NCBI RefSeq assembly: GCF_028453695.1
Contig: NC_135778.1
Location: 40,133,985 to 40,197,984 of the forward strand
DNA from: Augochlora pura
Lineage: Eukaryota; Arthropoda; Insecta; Hymenoptera; Halictidae
Reading direction: 5' to 3'
DNA length: 64,000 nt
In this document: positions 32,333-44,387 of the stretch, piece after piece
Layout: each line of letters starts with the position of its first letter
How positions within the stretch are numbered: the first letter of the stretch is position 1
The notes under the pieces: generated by a model
Told to the model about the DNA's origin: nothing
Database searches by the model: none
What the model saw: only the letters and a program-made list of their open reading frames with translations
Made by a program: the position numbers and the translations under genes

Positions 32333-32420
32333 TTAACCCTCTGCGCTCGAAGTTGCATTTCGACTGGAAATCTAGAATAATTTTTCTAGCTATGGTGTTT
32401 ATTAACCGATGGTCGACGTC
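32333..32420 (+). mobile_element. F1 MITE left end (solo)
   Basis: TTAACCCTCTGCGCTCGAAG, TTGCATTTCGACTGGAAATC and AATAATTTTTCTAG follow the F1 left-end layout. No right end before the gap. Confidence 0.5.
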
Positions 32421-32449
32421 ATCGCCGCGGAAAGAACCGAAACGCGCAC

Positions 32450-32530
32450 CTACGAAAATCCTAACCTACGAAAATCTTAACCTACGAAAATTTCTCACCC
32501 ATGAAAATCCTAACCTACGAAAATTCACGA
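32450..32530 (+). repeat. 16-bp repeat CCTACGAAAATCCTAA
   Basis: Five units, one with CCCATGAAAATC. Confidence 0.8.
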
Positions 32531-32688
32531 ATCGAGCTCGCGTTCCGTCGAATATCCATCTCCGCTAACGAATTCGGTGAAACCGTGTTCGTCCGCGTTC
32601 GCGCGAGCTTATGCGCGCCGCCAGATATCCGAGTTCACGAAGCCGCCGCTATTATCATCCGACAACGTGACGCGGACGCGTGTATTTT

Positions 32689-32788
32689 NNNNNNNNNNNN
32701 NNNNNNNNNNNNNNNNNNNNNNNNNNNNNNNNNNNNNNNNNNNNNNNNNNNNNNNNNNNNNNNNNNNNNNNNNNNNNNNNNNNNNNNN
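32689..32788. other. Assembly gap, 100 N
   Basis: Exactly 100 N, the usual placeholder for a gap of unknown size. It ends against seventeen C residues (32789-32805), so failure to sequence a poly-C/poly-G tract is the likely cause. Confidence 0.95.
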
Positions 32789-32805
32789 CCCCCCCCCCCC
32801 CCCCC

Positions 32806-33100
32806 GGACTTTCCATAACCAATTGAACGTTCGAGTTGAAATTGTTAGCGCAACTTTGGCGTTCGGCCGACCATTATCCGCAGTTGTCAGGTTGTTCGGA
32901 CCTCGCCTCGTTTGGCGTTGTTCGGATAAACGAGGCTTCTCCGTTGGATCGTGTCGTTTTCGTATCGCAGCCGGCCGATCCGGGGCATCGATCGGCGAGG
33001 GGGACTTTATCGAGCGAACGCCGGTCGGTCTCTGTACGACAACGGGACGTAATTAACTCGTTCGTTATCGCGGGCTAGATATCTTACAGCCGCGGTGCCG
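32806..33100. other. Non-coding
   Basis: CpG-rich, open in two plus frames without recognisable content. Confidence 0.4.
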
Positions 33101-33430
33101 TTAACCCATTAAAACGATGTAATGTTTCGCTTGGAATTGTTTTTACAGCGCTGTAATTCGCGGGAGGAATTCTTTTACTTTCTAATTTCATGATATTTTT
33201 TTACTTTCAAATTTCATCATATTTTTTATTTTAATATGCCACGATATTTTGTACTTTAATATACCAAAATATTTTGTACTTTAATATACCAAAATATTTT
33301 GTACTTTAATATACCAAAATATTTTGTACTTTAATATACCAAAATATTTGTACTTTAATATACCAGAATATTTTGTACTTTAATATACCAAAATATTTTG
33401 TACTTTAATATACCAGAATACTCCATACTT
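33101..33430 (+). repeat. 25-bp satellite TACTTTAATATACCAAAATA + TTTTG
   Basis: About eight units from 33225 to 33430. A TTAACCCATTAAAACGATG word at 33101 may be the left end of a TTAA-type element that contains the array, by analogy with F3 and F4; no right end is seen. Confidence 0.7.
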
Positions 33431-33703
33431 TAATATTTAGATTTGTTCGAATAATATTCATAGTATTTTATATATCGATACAGCATATTATTTCATACTT
33501 TTTATACTTTTAGGAATATCGTGATAAAATATGTGAGAATCTGTCGGAATAAAATGTCTGAGAACGCGGCAGCCATTTTGTCAAGGCCCCGCCGTCCAAA
33601 CACCGTTTATAGTACCGAATACACATGCCTGTGGAACTTTATCCGACAGTTTTAATTTTCTGTTGGCCTTGATAAGATAAATAGACTAGAATTTAATTTC
33701 AAG

Positions 33704-33764
33704 AACAAACATCGTGTATTCGTTTCGCGTCAAAAAAAGGGAAGAAACTTATGGGACAACCTAA
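33704..33764 (-). mobile_element. Mariner end, solo
   Basis: GAAACTTATGGGACAACCTA + A at 33744-33764 is the mariner terminus seen at 28283. The 40 bases before it (ATCGTGTATTCGTTTCGCGT, AAAAAAAGGGAA) match the 27939 end of that element. The rest of the copy is missing. Confidence 0.7.
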
Positions 33765-34684
33765 TATAGAACGTCTCAATTTCTGTCTTACAGCCAACAC
33801 AAAATGGCGGCTTCGTGTCCAGTTTCAGTCTCGAATAATTATTCTCTTAAAAATAATCCTGCCAATTTCCAAAACCTAGAGTCAACGTCAATTGTACACT
33901 GAAAGGCAGAAAGGAATCATTGGCACGAGGATAGATCATTAACGCGATCGACCGTGCGCTATTGATCGCGTCGCAAAAGGTCGCCGAGGGTGCCACCGGC
34001 GCGCAGAAGAAACGGGCACTAAAGAAGAAGAAGAAAAAAACCATCGAGGGGGAACTAAATAGAAAAATTTCCGGAATCTTCTTCCACAAAGGGCTGACAT
34101 ATGTTCTTGGAGCGTGCTCGCTGGGCGAAGGATACAATGCGATGATCGAGGATCGTGGAGAATATTCGACGACGCCTGGAAAAATACAAAAAACGGCGGT
34201 GACGCCGCCGTCGTCGCTGATCGACCTTGCAAATAGGTGTTAAACTGACCCGACTTCCTACGAAATTCCACGAATGCCGTGGGTTGTCGAGGGCCAACGT
34301 CCCGGAAAATTGCTGGATTATGTGTACAGGGTGGACCGTAAGTCACGGCAGAAATGCGGTCAGGGAAAATCCGTGGCCGAAATTATGTCGTAACGCTTCG
34401 TTCTTTTGGGAATGAGAAGCATTAGGATAATGGAACTGGATTTTTGTTCTTTTATTTTTTACGATGTTTTTACTATAGATTTGATGACTTGACCCTTTTT
34501 TTTATCGTGTTCATAGAACGTGGTTCTATGTAAAATAATATTTCCAGCCATTAGACTTATATATATATATATATAATACTATTTTTAATCTGGAATTTTT
34601 ATTGTCAGAAATATTCCACGAATATGGAACAAGCTATACATTAATATAAGAATAGTATCTGACTCGTTATTATAGTGCAAGGGG
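33765..34684. other. Non-coding
   Basis: ACAGGGTGGACCGTAAGTCA at 34328 resembles the left end of the CAGGGTG-type element at 48849. A (TA)n tract lies near 34560-34574. The frames at 33939-34346 are compositional. Confidence 0.4.
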
Positions 34685-34688
34685 TTAA
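34660..34688 (+). mobile_element. F6 TTAA-type end (solo)
   Basis: TTATTATAGTGCAAGGGGTTAA, inverted, matches TTAACCCCTTGCGCTATGA at 50402. Confidence 0.4.
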
Positions 34689-35718
34689 TAAGTATTAATA
34701 AAGATTTTCCAAACTTGTCAAAAAATATAATAACCTCGACATAACCTCAACAAAAATTCTCGTCGCCAACATACTAATAAAAGTATAATTTACTACACTT
34801 AGCATACACTATAGCATTTCATTGAAATCATCGCAAATCATCTTCCAATAAATATTATAATAATTTACATAATATAAATAAATAATATAATAACGCGTTA
34901 TTCGCGTTCTGTGTTGCGTTAAAACTGGGATTGGTCGACTTTTTTACCTGATCAACAAACGGTGATCGTTAATATTGGATCGCGCGTAATAGACCGTGCT
35001 GGACGCGATCCATGTTGCTTTATTGCATTATTAATTGGCTTAGTTTACGCCAGGTTGGTCACAACATGCAACCACATGGAGCGAATTAGAGAAACAAACT
35101 TCGTACAGTCCGCTAACCATGAAAGGGAAACACTTTATGATTCAAGGGTGGCGGATTGATGGGAACATTTGAGCTCCGCGATACTGCGTTAATATGTATT
35201 ATTCGACAGACCCAGAGAAATCTTATGGTGAAATATAGTATAATAAAGTGGAGGTGAATAAATATTGTGAGCATGTATTCGGTAATATAAATGAATAAAT
35301 ACTGTAAGAATATATTCAGTAATATAAATGAATAAATACTGTAATAATATATTCAGTATTATAAATTAATCTGCGATAAATAACTGTTCTTTAAGTAAAA
35401 AGATGACAGTATACTATATTTATTATAGGTCGAATACAAAATTTTAAAGACACTAGAATAATTTAGGAATATTGTTACACCATTTTGAGGTTATTACTAA
35501 GCTATTACTGTTATAACTTATTACTATACCTATTAAAATAACATTATCATACATATTACCCTTATTATTAACATATATATATATTACCCTTATTATTACT
35601 ATTATTACTAAATATTTAAAGACGAAAGGCATTTCCCTTTTCGCCCAAAGATTCACAGTCAATTACCAAAACACCCCTAACAGTCACTTCGAAATTCGCA
35701 TTGCTATATTCTCTTATC

Positions 35719-35772
<54 letters not shown>

Positions 35773-36150
35773 CCCTAAAACGTACACGTGGAAATCAGAA
35801 CTGTTCTCGAAACTTAATTCTAACGTCGGGGCTTAACTTTGCCAATTAGATGTGTCAGCGTGAGTCAACAAGGCTTGTTCAACGGCTCTCCTCGCGGCGA
35901 AGTTGTTAACCAAATTCCGCTATTCCCAATCCAATCACTCCAAGCTCATTAAATCATCAAAATGGGTTGCGCAAGTATTCTCGCGGAATTGTAATTACGT
36001 TTAACCATTCCCGCGAATACTTGCGAACTTTTATCATGCGGTAGAATTTCTTCGATTATTTGTTTAATTTTCAATTATTGGAGGTGGGGCAATGGACGAG
36101 CGGCGATAAATAGAGAACGCTCGCGCGATTCTCCTTTAATCGTTCTGTTG
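34689..36150. other. Non-coding, with a 37-bp repeat and a GA tract
   Basis: Three units of GAATAAATACTGTAAGAATA + TATTCAGTAATATAAAT lie at 35255-35366, and a (GA)n microsatellite of about 54 bases at 35718-35771. The rest shows nothing. Confidence 0.55.
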
Positions 36151-36152
36151 TT

Positions 36153-36366
36153 ATTGAATAAATAAAAGAAATATTTGCGAATAAATGAGAAATTATTACT
36201 GAATTAAAGAAAAAAATATTACTGAATAAATAAGAAATTATTACTGAACAAATGAGAAATTATTATTGAATAAAGAAAAAATTATTACTGAGTAAATAAA
36301 AATTTTATTACTGAATAAATAAAATTTTTATTACTGAATGAATAGAAAATTATTACTGAATAAATA
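36153..36366 (+). repeat. 22-bp satellite GAATAAATAAGAAATTATTA + CT
   Basis: About nine imperfect units. Confidence 0.8.
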
Positions 36367-38460
36367 ACCGAGCGTTTCGTTGCATGCTAGGTTTACTCTT
36401 TCAATAAGAGATATTTTAACAGTAAATACCGTCTTTTTATTGCCTCGATATCAAAACAGAAATGTATGGGAATATAAAGTTGCGTAAATATTTGTTATAC
36501 CGATTTTAATTTGCAAACGCAATATATAAAATACAAATATTGCCTTCATCTAGATTATCACATCGCTCTTTAATTTTGACACTGTGAAATTAAATTTCTT
36601 GTCACAGTGCGAAAATTAGTTCTCAGTTTCGGTGTTTCTCTTTCAATTATCCTAACCTATAATTTTTCCAATTCTGAGCGAAATTTTTATTAAATAATTT
36701 CTTGCACATATATATGACACAAGTTGGTAAAATGCAAGTTCATTATAGTCATCTTGTCATTGTAATAAATGCTTTCCCCGTCCAAGTCCATTCATAGAAC
36801 AATAAGCCGAAAAAAACATTTAGATAAAATTCCAAAATCTAGTAATAGTAAAAGTAGTAAAAATAGTAAAAATAATAAAAATAGTAAAAATAGTAAAAAT
36901 AGTAAAAATAATCGACGAATCTCGAGAGCTCAAACACGATCAATAAACACGCGAATAATCGAATTATCGGCGAAAGTTTCCGTCGAATAAGAGACACACC
37001 GGCAGCGGTTAATTATCCCCGTTTTCAATTAGCAAACTGGGCCGGCTAGATTACGTGTCCGAAAACCGGCGATTCCCCTATAGTACACACGCGCTGTTGG
37101 GGTCGGTCTCTCGATGAATCGTTTAGCATTCGCGCACTTAAATCGGGAAGCATCGCCCCACGTTCCCAGCAATAATCGGCCGGATAGAGCGGGCAACGCG
37201 CGCGCGACGGCCGGCGGAATCGATTCGCAGTTCGGCCACCGCGCAATATTAAATCACACGGCTGAGCGAACGGCCATCGGCAATATGCTACTTGTTTACT
37301 AAATCACTTCTCATTGACTACTTCGCCAGACAAATAACCGCCAACAATAATGAGGAGACACTTGATTGTGCAACAAAGCCGAAGACGCGCGCGTGGACCC
37401 GGGCCGCCGCGTATTGATTGTGTGCGCGCGCGCGCGCGCGCGTAACACACGCTCGTTTGCCCGCGTAAGAGCGTTTGATGGTCCCACGGGAAAACCGCGG
37501 CCAAAAGTCCTGGCTGTTTGACGATGCGCGGTGTCCCCGAGAGAGGCCGGAATCTCCGGAGATAACGAGTTGCAAACAGACGCGCGCGCGGGCTCGTTTG
37601 CGACGGATTAATAGGCCTAAATCGAGGCCTAAATCGAGCCTGTCTTCCATCGGCGATACTCGACTTAAAATTGCTCGATAATGTTTAACCTTTTGCTGTC
37701 GAGTCGAAACTCGAAACGAAATTTTAATACTATTTTAATATTATTTTAACATTTCATTTTAATATTTTATTTTAATATTATTTCAGACTTCATTTTTGAG
37801 AAAAATTGAGCTTAAAAATTCATTTGATCTATAACAGATATTATACATAGCTCGAAAGAGCATTTAAATATAATAAATATTCAAACTCAATTTTCTCGAA
37901 TACAAAGCCTTAAATAATTATAAATATTGTGTATAATGAAAATATATACGTATACATGAAAATATATATGTATAATTTGTTTTCTTCTTACTATAGCTAT
38001 TTTAAGAAGATTTTAAGCTATATTATAAGGTATAGCATGATACTCCCTTATACATATACTATAATACATGTTATTCGGGCGACGCTTATATATGCCTCCA
38101 CCTCGTTTGCCCAAAAGAGTCCACTCAACAAACTAGTTCGATGTAATGGACTCAATATACTATACACAAGAAACACGTTCTATCTTTCGGCAGAGTTTTT
38201 GACATATTTTCTTCCATAGACGACGACGCTGTTTCGCGAGACTATTTGAAATCGATTGCTGCTGCTGGCAGCTTGAACGCTGGGAAAACGTACAAACAAT
38301 CCCTTGAGGGTGGAATTTTCGAACGCGTGAAGGACCATTCAGTCAGCTGAAAGCAATCCACATCGTTTTCGTCAATTTGCTTAAAGCCTGCATTATGTTA
38401 TTCGTGTACATACAAATTCGATTTTTCGTCGAATAGTGCCACTACTATTAAATTTCCTTT
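36367..38460. other. Non-coding, several short repeats
   Basis: AATAGTAAA units lie at 36838-36912, a (CG)n run at 37421-37441, and a small hairpin CACTGTGA/TCACAGTG at 36580-36609. TTAACCTTTTGCTGTCGAG at 37685 looks like a decayed F1 left end. AT-rich after 37700. No supported frame. Confidence 0.5.
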
Positions 38461-38467
38461 GATAACT

Positions 38468-38640
38468 CATTATTTATTATTGGATAGCCAAATAAGAAAT
38501 TTTCCTTGACAAAACCTTGGCAATTAATTATTTATTATTGAATAGGCAAATTAGAAATTTCCCTTGACATGATCTTAACAATCCACTATTTATTATTCAA
38601 AAGTCAAACAAAAAATTTCCCAGCACTGCCCAATAATGAT
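38468..38640 (+). repeat. About 60-bp tandem repeat, three units
   Basis: Each unit starts ACTATTTATTATTGRATAG and includes AAATTTCCCTTGACA. Confidence 0.75.
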
Positions 38641-39958
38641 TGATCAATCACTAAACCCATAATTTCGACGACCACTTTAATTTCATCGCAGCGAAAGAAT
38701 CATGCAAATTCGAGTGCTCCCTCGCAGCACTGACACGGCCAATAAAACCAGGGGCGGTAAATAAATTACAGACGAGCGAGCACGTTCCGTTCGTGGTTCG
38801 GCGTATCGCTTGCCATCCCGTATCTGCATGACAGACGCGCGACGCACCATCTTTCCGACATATGATGTCCGACCGATTCCGAGTCGACAATGAAAGAAAC
38901 TCGCGCCGACTGCGGACCCAACTGTTACGTCTCATTGTGCCCCGGTGGGATGAGTATGCAAAAAGTTGATCAGAAAGAAAGTTGCCTGATCATTAATACG
39001 AATTTGTCGTAGCGAGGAAGCTAATCGATGACGACTCCATTTCCGTCGCGCGACAGAGCCACGCCGGTCATCCGACGAATTACCGGAGGATCATTAATTT
39101 TTTTTTTCGCTCGCCTACAGACGTGCCTTCCCTATCCGACAAACATAACGTTTTGACTTCTTGTCGTCCGTAATCGTCGCTTCATAAATAAATATCGAAA
39201 TTGTTTACACGATTAGTATAGCGAATATAGTATAGTATAGTAAGGTATAGTATAGTATATAGTATAGTATAGTATAGTATGTGGTATAACGAAACTGGTT
39301 ACTTTGGGGTGTAAAAATTGCTGTCTCTTTTTATTTTTCTTTACCTTTTTTATTTTGTTTGTCTTTTTAATAAGATAAGGTTAAAAGTCTTTTTTTCGAT
39401 AAATATATAATTAATTATGCCAGAAAATAAATCAAAGGTCAGTTCATAGTAACCATAGTAAGGCTTCTTCTACAGGATATTATTTTTTTTATTATTTCTA
39501 TATTATATCTTTTTTTATATATTATATATATTTGATATTTTTTTATATACATTATAAATATCTTTTTTTATTATTTCTGTAGGACAGTGAAACTAATTAT
39601 TGTGACATAACCAATTGCTGTGTCCACTTTTATTTTTCCAACGCAAGTGTTCGTTGTTTATCGCACGAAGCAATATACCCGATAACCGATCTCCAATATA
39701 AACAGTCCGACCATATATAACGGCCATTAATGCCTATTAACATGCGTTATTGTAGGACACATTCGAAACCAGAACCACGTCGAATTCGACGGTCGTGCAC
39801 GTGCGTCGTCAAACTAAGAGGGTGCGAGAACACAACCCCGCGCGCTTTGGCATTCCAAAACCAGTGGCGTCGAACCTCTATAAATCCAACGGACCCTCGA
39901 TGTGTAAATATTATATGGATACAATAGAAATTAATTTATTTAAATTTATTAATATTCG
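38641..39958. other. Non-coding
   Basis: TATAGTATAG repeats lie at 39222-39285 and TTTTTTTATATATTATA-type DNA at 39480-39570. Nothing coding. Confidence 0.45.
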
Positions 39959-39959
39959 G

Positions 39960-40145
39960 TTAATTGGTGATTAATATTTGGGAAAATAAAATAATTTATA
40001 TTCGGCTAATTCGTAATTAATATTTGGTAAATAAAATAATGAATATTTGGTAAATAATATAATCAATATTTTGCAAATAAAATAATGAATATTTGGTAAA
40101 TAAAATAATCAATATTTTGGTAAATAAAATAATTAATATTCGTCA
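39960..40145 (+). repeat. About 24-bp AT repeat AATATTTGGTAAATAAAATA
   Basis: Seven or eight imperfect units. Confidence 0.75.
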
Positions 40146-40699
40146 AGTTTAACGCCAATATTTCGATCACTATCGTAGCGTCGCTGCATAGCGCGCGGTA
40201 TGGCTCGCATAGGTGCCGCGCCATTGCGTCCGCTGAAGAGGTGTGCACAGATCGCAGCGCGTCGCCTCATCTTTTTTCAAGTCGACGATTTAGGGTCGTG
40301 GACACATATTGCCTACGGTTCGAGGACTCGTCGTCCCCGTATGGGGGTAGGTGGACGCGTATATTTGTTTTCTCGGCCCGGTATGCGCTTTAATGTTCTA
40401 CGGATTCCACGTGGCACCGTGCGTCGTCGTCGTCGTTCGTTCGTTCGTCGTGCGATCGGGGAACGGGCCGTGGCGCAGGTGCGCCCCAGAAAATCGAGGA
40501 GGGTCGACACGGCCCGGCCGTGGCGAATCCGGACTTTTCGTTTCGTACTTTAATTAAGAATTAAATTCATCCCCGTCGGAGCGAGGAGGGGGAGGGGAGG
40601 GGGGGTGACACGGTGACGACGCGTCACTCGGTGCCGCGTTTAATTTCCCGGATGCCTGGCAAATGACAAGCGCCGCTGTCGAATATACGGCGCGTCCGG

Positions 40700-40730
<31 letters not shown>

Positions 40731-41050
40731 ACCCGCGCATCTAGAACAATCGCGCGGAGGGGAATCCGTTCGAAAAAATGACGAGCGAAAGCAGCGCGAA
40801 TTTAATGCGCGCGACGCGCGAGTTATTTCGTTGACGCGACGTCCGAGACTTGAATAATCGCCGGCATTTTTCTCTATTTATGCGTCGACCGCCGCGTCAG
40901 TCAAATATTGGTGACACCCAATTTTTTAGCAATTCTGAAAATTTGTTATTATTGCAGTATATTTGAATGAAGCTAGTTTGAGTAGAATATCTCGAAGAGA
41001 TAATATTATATATAAAGAATTGTAATAAATAAATTAATATTGTATATAAT
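40146..41050. other. CpG-rich non-coding DNA with a 29-base poly-C tract
   Basis: Poly-C at 40702-40730 follows G-rich tracts near 40588-40606. CGTCGTCGTCGTTCGTTCGT lies near 40424. The frames open here (40200-40553) are compositional. Confidence 0.5.
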
Positions 41051-41055
41051 GAATT

Positions 41056-41292
41056 AAAGTGAAATTCGAAAATTAATAGTCACCATAGGGGATGATGTTA
41101 GAACTCTTATATTACATAATATTATATATAATAATAGAACTCTTATATCACAGAATATTATATATAATATTAGAACTCTTATATTACATAATATTATATT
41201 TAATATTAGAACTCTCATATTTCATAATATTATACAATATTATGTCAATATGCCATCCCCTATGATGAATATTAATTTTCTAATTTCTCTTT
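41056..41292. repeat. Foldback element containing a 36-bp tandem repeat
   Basis: The arms at 41056-41094 and 41254-41292 are inverted repeats (35 of 39 bases by hand count, containing GAAAATTAATA and CATAGGGGATG). Looser similarity extends about 25 bases further out. Between them lie four units of AGAACTCTTATATTACATAA + TATTATATATAATATT (41100-41242), themselves rich in ATAATATTATAT palindromes. No TTAA or TA target duplication is clear. Confidence 0.75.
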
Positions 41293-42339
41293 GATCTATT
41301 AAACTGTTATATTAATAAATTGCTATATCAATAATTAAACTGCTTCAACTATGCGGGGATTTTAATGGCAATTGTCGGCATTTTTCCCGATTAAAGGCGA
41401 GACACTTTCCGATTGTCCTTTCTTCGGCATTCCCAAAGTGGATCAAATCGAATGCGACGAACGTACTTCACGTGGTCGTGAAATCCTTTCGCTGACAAGA
41501 GTACCTTGTTATCGCGACGTATCCGTCAAACGATTTGGCCGTGGAACGAGAAGCACGGTTGCCCTCGTTCGCAGGACCATCAATAACGCCCAACGGATCC
41601 TGGAACGACCTATAGGTGCCGGGTCCACCCAGTTTCTCGCTTCGCTGCTCCCATCTAACAAGGCAGGTTCAAGTGTCCATTGTCGGGGGTTATGAATACA
41701 CGAAACATATTCAATATTTCCCCCTCATCGGCCACGCCGCGCACCCTTCTCCCTCTCCCTCTCTCTTTCTCTCTCTTTCTCTATTCCTCGCTCTCACTTT
41801 CTCTTTTTATCCCTCTCTATTTCTATCTCTTTCTCTCTTTATTTCGCTCTCTATTTGTATCTCTTTTTCTCTCTATTTCTCTCCTTTTCTTTCTCTCTCT
41901 CTTTTTCTCCGCTCCCTTCGGTTCTCGATTTTTTCGGACCAGTTACAAAATTATGATATATCACGCGTCACCCCGGACAGAGAGCGGCGACGGTGTGCAA
42001 GCACTTAAAAACGCCCGATTTCGTACACGAACGATCGCCGTCAGCTGCACGCAACTACAACGAAATTACACGTTTTTTTTCTTTTTTTTAATGTCCTGTT
42101 TACCTATGGAAGCCATGTTTCCATGACGAGATCGATGACAGCGAACAATGACAAAAAGACGATTCTAAATCGCGCACATACTGTAGAGTGAATGAATTCT
42201 GTTATTTTGGTCTTTAGAAGAAATAGTGATTTTTTTAAATCTTTTAAAAAATTTTTTAAATCTTTTAAAAAATTTTTTAAATTTTAACTTTTAAAAAATG
42301 ACGAATAAAGTTGAATATTATTAATTATAATGTAGAAGT
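41293..42339. other. Non-coding
   Basis: A TC-rich low-complexity block at 41740-41910 gives Ser/Leu/Phe frames that are artefacts. TTTTTTAAATCTTTTAAAAA repeats lie at 42228-42285. The 107-codon plus frame 41372-41695 is unrecognised. Confidence 0.45.
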
Positions 42340-42535
42340 AGATTTATAGACATTATCAATTGATCGAACGCTTAAATCTTCGCGCTTGAAGGTATTTTAA
42401 GGTTAGATCCAAAATTTCTAATTCGACTAAGTACTATATTATAGTTGGTCGAATTAGCAATTTTGGATCTAACCTTAAAATGGCTTCAAGCGCGAAGATT
42501 TAAGCGTTCGATTAATCGATAATGCCTATAAATCT
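42340..42535. repeat. 88-bp inverted repeat with 20-base loop
   Basis: The arms 42340-42427 and 42448-42535 pair at 82 of 88 positions by hand count. They contain CTTAAATCTTCGCGCTTGAAG and ATTTTAAGGTTAGATCC, which resemble the F1 left end (TTAACCCTTTGCACTCGAAG, CCATTTTAAGTGGAAATCC). The structure therefore looks like two F1 ends head to head. The loop sequence CTAAGTACTATATTATAG recurs, inverted, directly after the right arm (42534-42551). Confidence 0.9.
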
Positions 42536-42599
42536 ATAATATAGTACTTAGTATAATTTGCTATATGAGATCCAGTCTTATGACTCGTAAAATCGTTAT

Positions 42600-42790
42600 G
42601 CTTTTAACAGAAGTATATTTAACAAACAGTTGACTATAATATTTAAAAAAGAAATAAATTACGATCGCAAGCTTTTATATTTTAGAAAGCAAAATGATAT
42701 TACTAAACATAATAAAAATCATTGCAAAATTTGCATCCTCAGTGTCGACCAGTAGCAAAAATAGTATGCGCTCCGTAGCGAAAGGGTTAA
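42600..42790 (-). mobile_element. F2 TTAA-type MITE, left half
   Basis: Minus-strand reading: TTAACCCTTTCGCTACGGAG, then AATATTATAGTCAACTGTTT as in 5666-6012. The far end is missing, replaced near 42600 by sequence adjoining the foldback. Confidence 0.6.
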
Positions 42791-43389
42791 GCGGGCGCCG
42801 TTCGAATATATGGCAGTCCGGGATCGAAACGGACGCGTCCGTGACGTCTTCGGTGTTCGTAATCGTGGCACCCCGAATCTGGTAGAACCGTGGACTCTCG
42901 ACGAGAGGGAAACTGTAACGAGCGCGCTCGAACGAAGGAGCACAGACAATGGGATTTGCCCTGTAACGCCGTATGAAACTGTCGTATCACGCGTTTATTA
43001 AGGCTGCGAAAGTCCCGCCGGAAGATTAATGCGCGGGCCACCAACTGGGGGCTGCGCCGACCACGGTCTGCGCCCGAACGATCGTGGAATTATTAGTTTT
43101 CGAGACGGACGAACACATACGTACGATATTGTACAATGTAGCGCGGCGGACCGGCTGCGGTGCTGTTCGATGAATCTGCGGGTTCTTAGCGTAATGAATC
43201 TACGATGATGCGATATTAATTCGTCGGGTCGGGAGCCGCGACTGGTTTCATTGAAACCCGTTTGGATATCGCTTCGAGTGACTCCGTTGAAACTCTGCTG
43301 CCGCGCTGTGTGGCTAAAGGCTAACACAAACTATAGAAACAGTGGAAAATAATACACTTGATACTTCAGCGATCGATAACCTATAAATC
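42791..43389. other. Non-coding
   Basis: CpG-rich, open in several frames on both strands, none recognisable. Confidence 0.4.
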
Positions 43390-43591
43390 GGCTTCTTGTC
43401 TCGTAACCATTAATTTTTCATCTATTATCGAAGTAAATTTGTTGTATTGTACTACCGCAAGCTTCCATATTATTATATAATTTTTTCAATATTAAATATT
43501 GTTCGCGGTTAATAAAATAAATAAAATCAAAATAGAAGCGAAAGTTGAACTAAAATTTTTGCGGTCGAATGACCAGTCGGCAAAGTGTTAA
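43390..43591 (-). mobile_element. F4 TTAA-type MITE
   Basis: Minus-strand reading from 43591: TTAACACTTTGCCGACTGGT, CATTCGACCGCAAAAATTTT, TTGATTTTATTTATTTTATT, one AAGCTT(C)-type unit, then TACAATACAACAAATTTAC as in the 31.4 kb copy. The outer left limit is approximate. Confidence 0.6.
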
Positions 43592-44332
43592 TAATTGTGT
43601 ACATAATAATAACAGTTCCACAAAATTCTACAATAAAAGTCTATAAACAAAAGTACAATAAAGACAATAAAAGAAACAAGAATCGTCTGGTCTTATCGAG
43701 GAAAATATTAACGACAATTACAAATATTTCTCGTACCATATTCCAGATGTTCTTGGTCTCGACTATACCTAATAGCATCCGCTCCGCCGCAATCGTCGCC
43801 TTCGATTCCGATGCGCGTTGTCCTCTAGAAGTCGGCCAACGTTGCGGCTCGCCTCGAGGATGCTCAGGTGCCGCGCGGCGAGCTGGAACGAAACGGGAAT
43901 CGTTCTTCCGATAATACGTAACGCGTGTGTCGTCGTCGTCGAATTAATTTTCCGAGAAGCAACGCCCACGGCGCGCCGCGTTTACCGCGAACAACTTGTC
44001 CACCGCGAAAGGTTCGCCGTAAATACCTACGCTCTGCTGCGCCGATGTGCTTTGTTTACGCCGCCTGTATTTTACCGCCTACGGTCTCATTACACAATCG
44101 TTCATTCTTCGTCCAACAAATAAGAATAAATATATCTTTGACATTTATCATTAGCTTATAACTATTATGAAAGAATTAAAATTTTTTTGAAGTTTCCTTG
44201 GATAAAGATTGTACCATATTGTACATATTTATTATTCTCTTACATCTGCTCTAATATTTAAATATTGCTACTAATAGAGTAATATTTAATTCTTACTTAA
44301 AGGAGCGGATGAACAGTTGTACCTAACAATTT
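43592..44332. other. Non-coding
   Basis: AT-rich, then CpG-rich, with no recognisable feature. Confidence 0.4.
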
Positions 44333-44387
44333 ATCACTAAAAATCTCCATCGCGAGTCTGACCCGTTAAAGTACGGCAAGGGGTTGA
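44333..44387 (-). mobile_element. F5 element, terminal fragment
   Basis: AAAATCTCCATCGCGAGTCT, then AAAGTACGGCAAGGGGTTGA, corresponds to the last 45-bp unit and end of the 29.0 kb element. The TTAA has become TTGA. Confidence 0.65.

Noticed and set aside
41616..42126. Ser/Leu/Phe-rich 130- and 148-codon frames
   Set aside because: Two plus frames overlap the same TC-rich low-complexity block, so they are artefacts.
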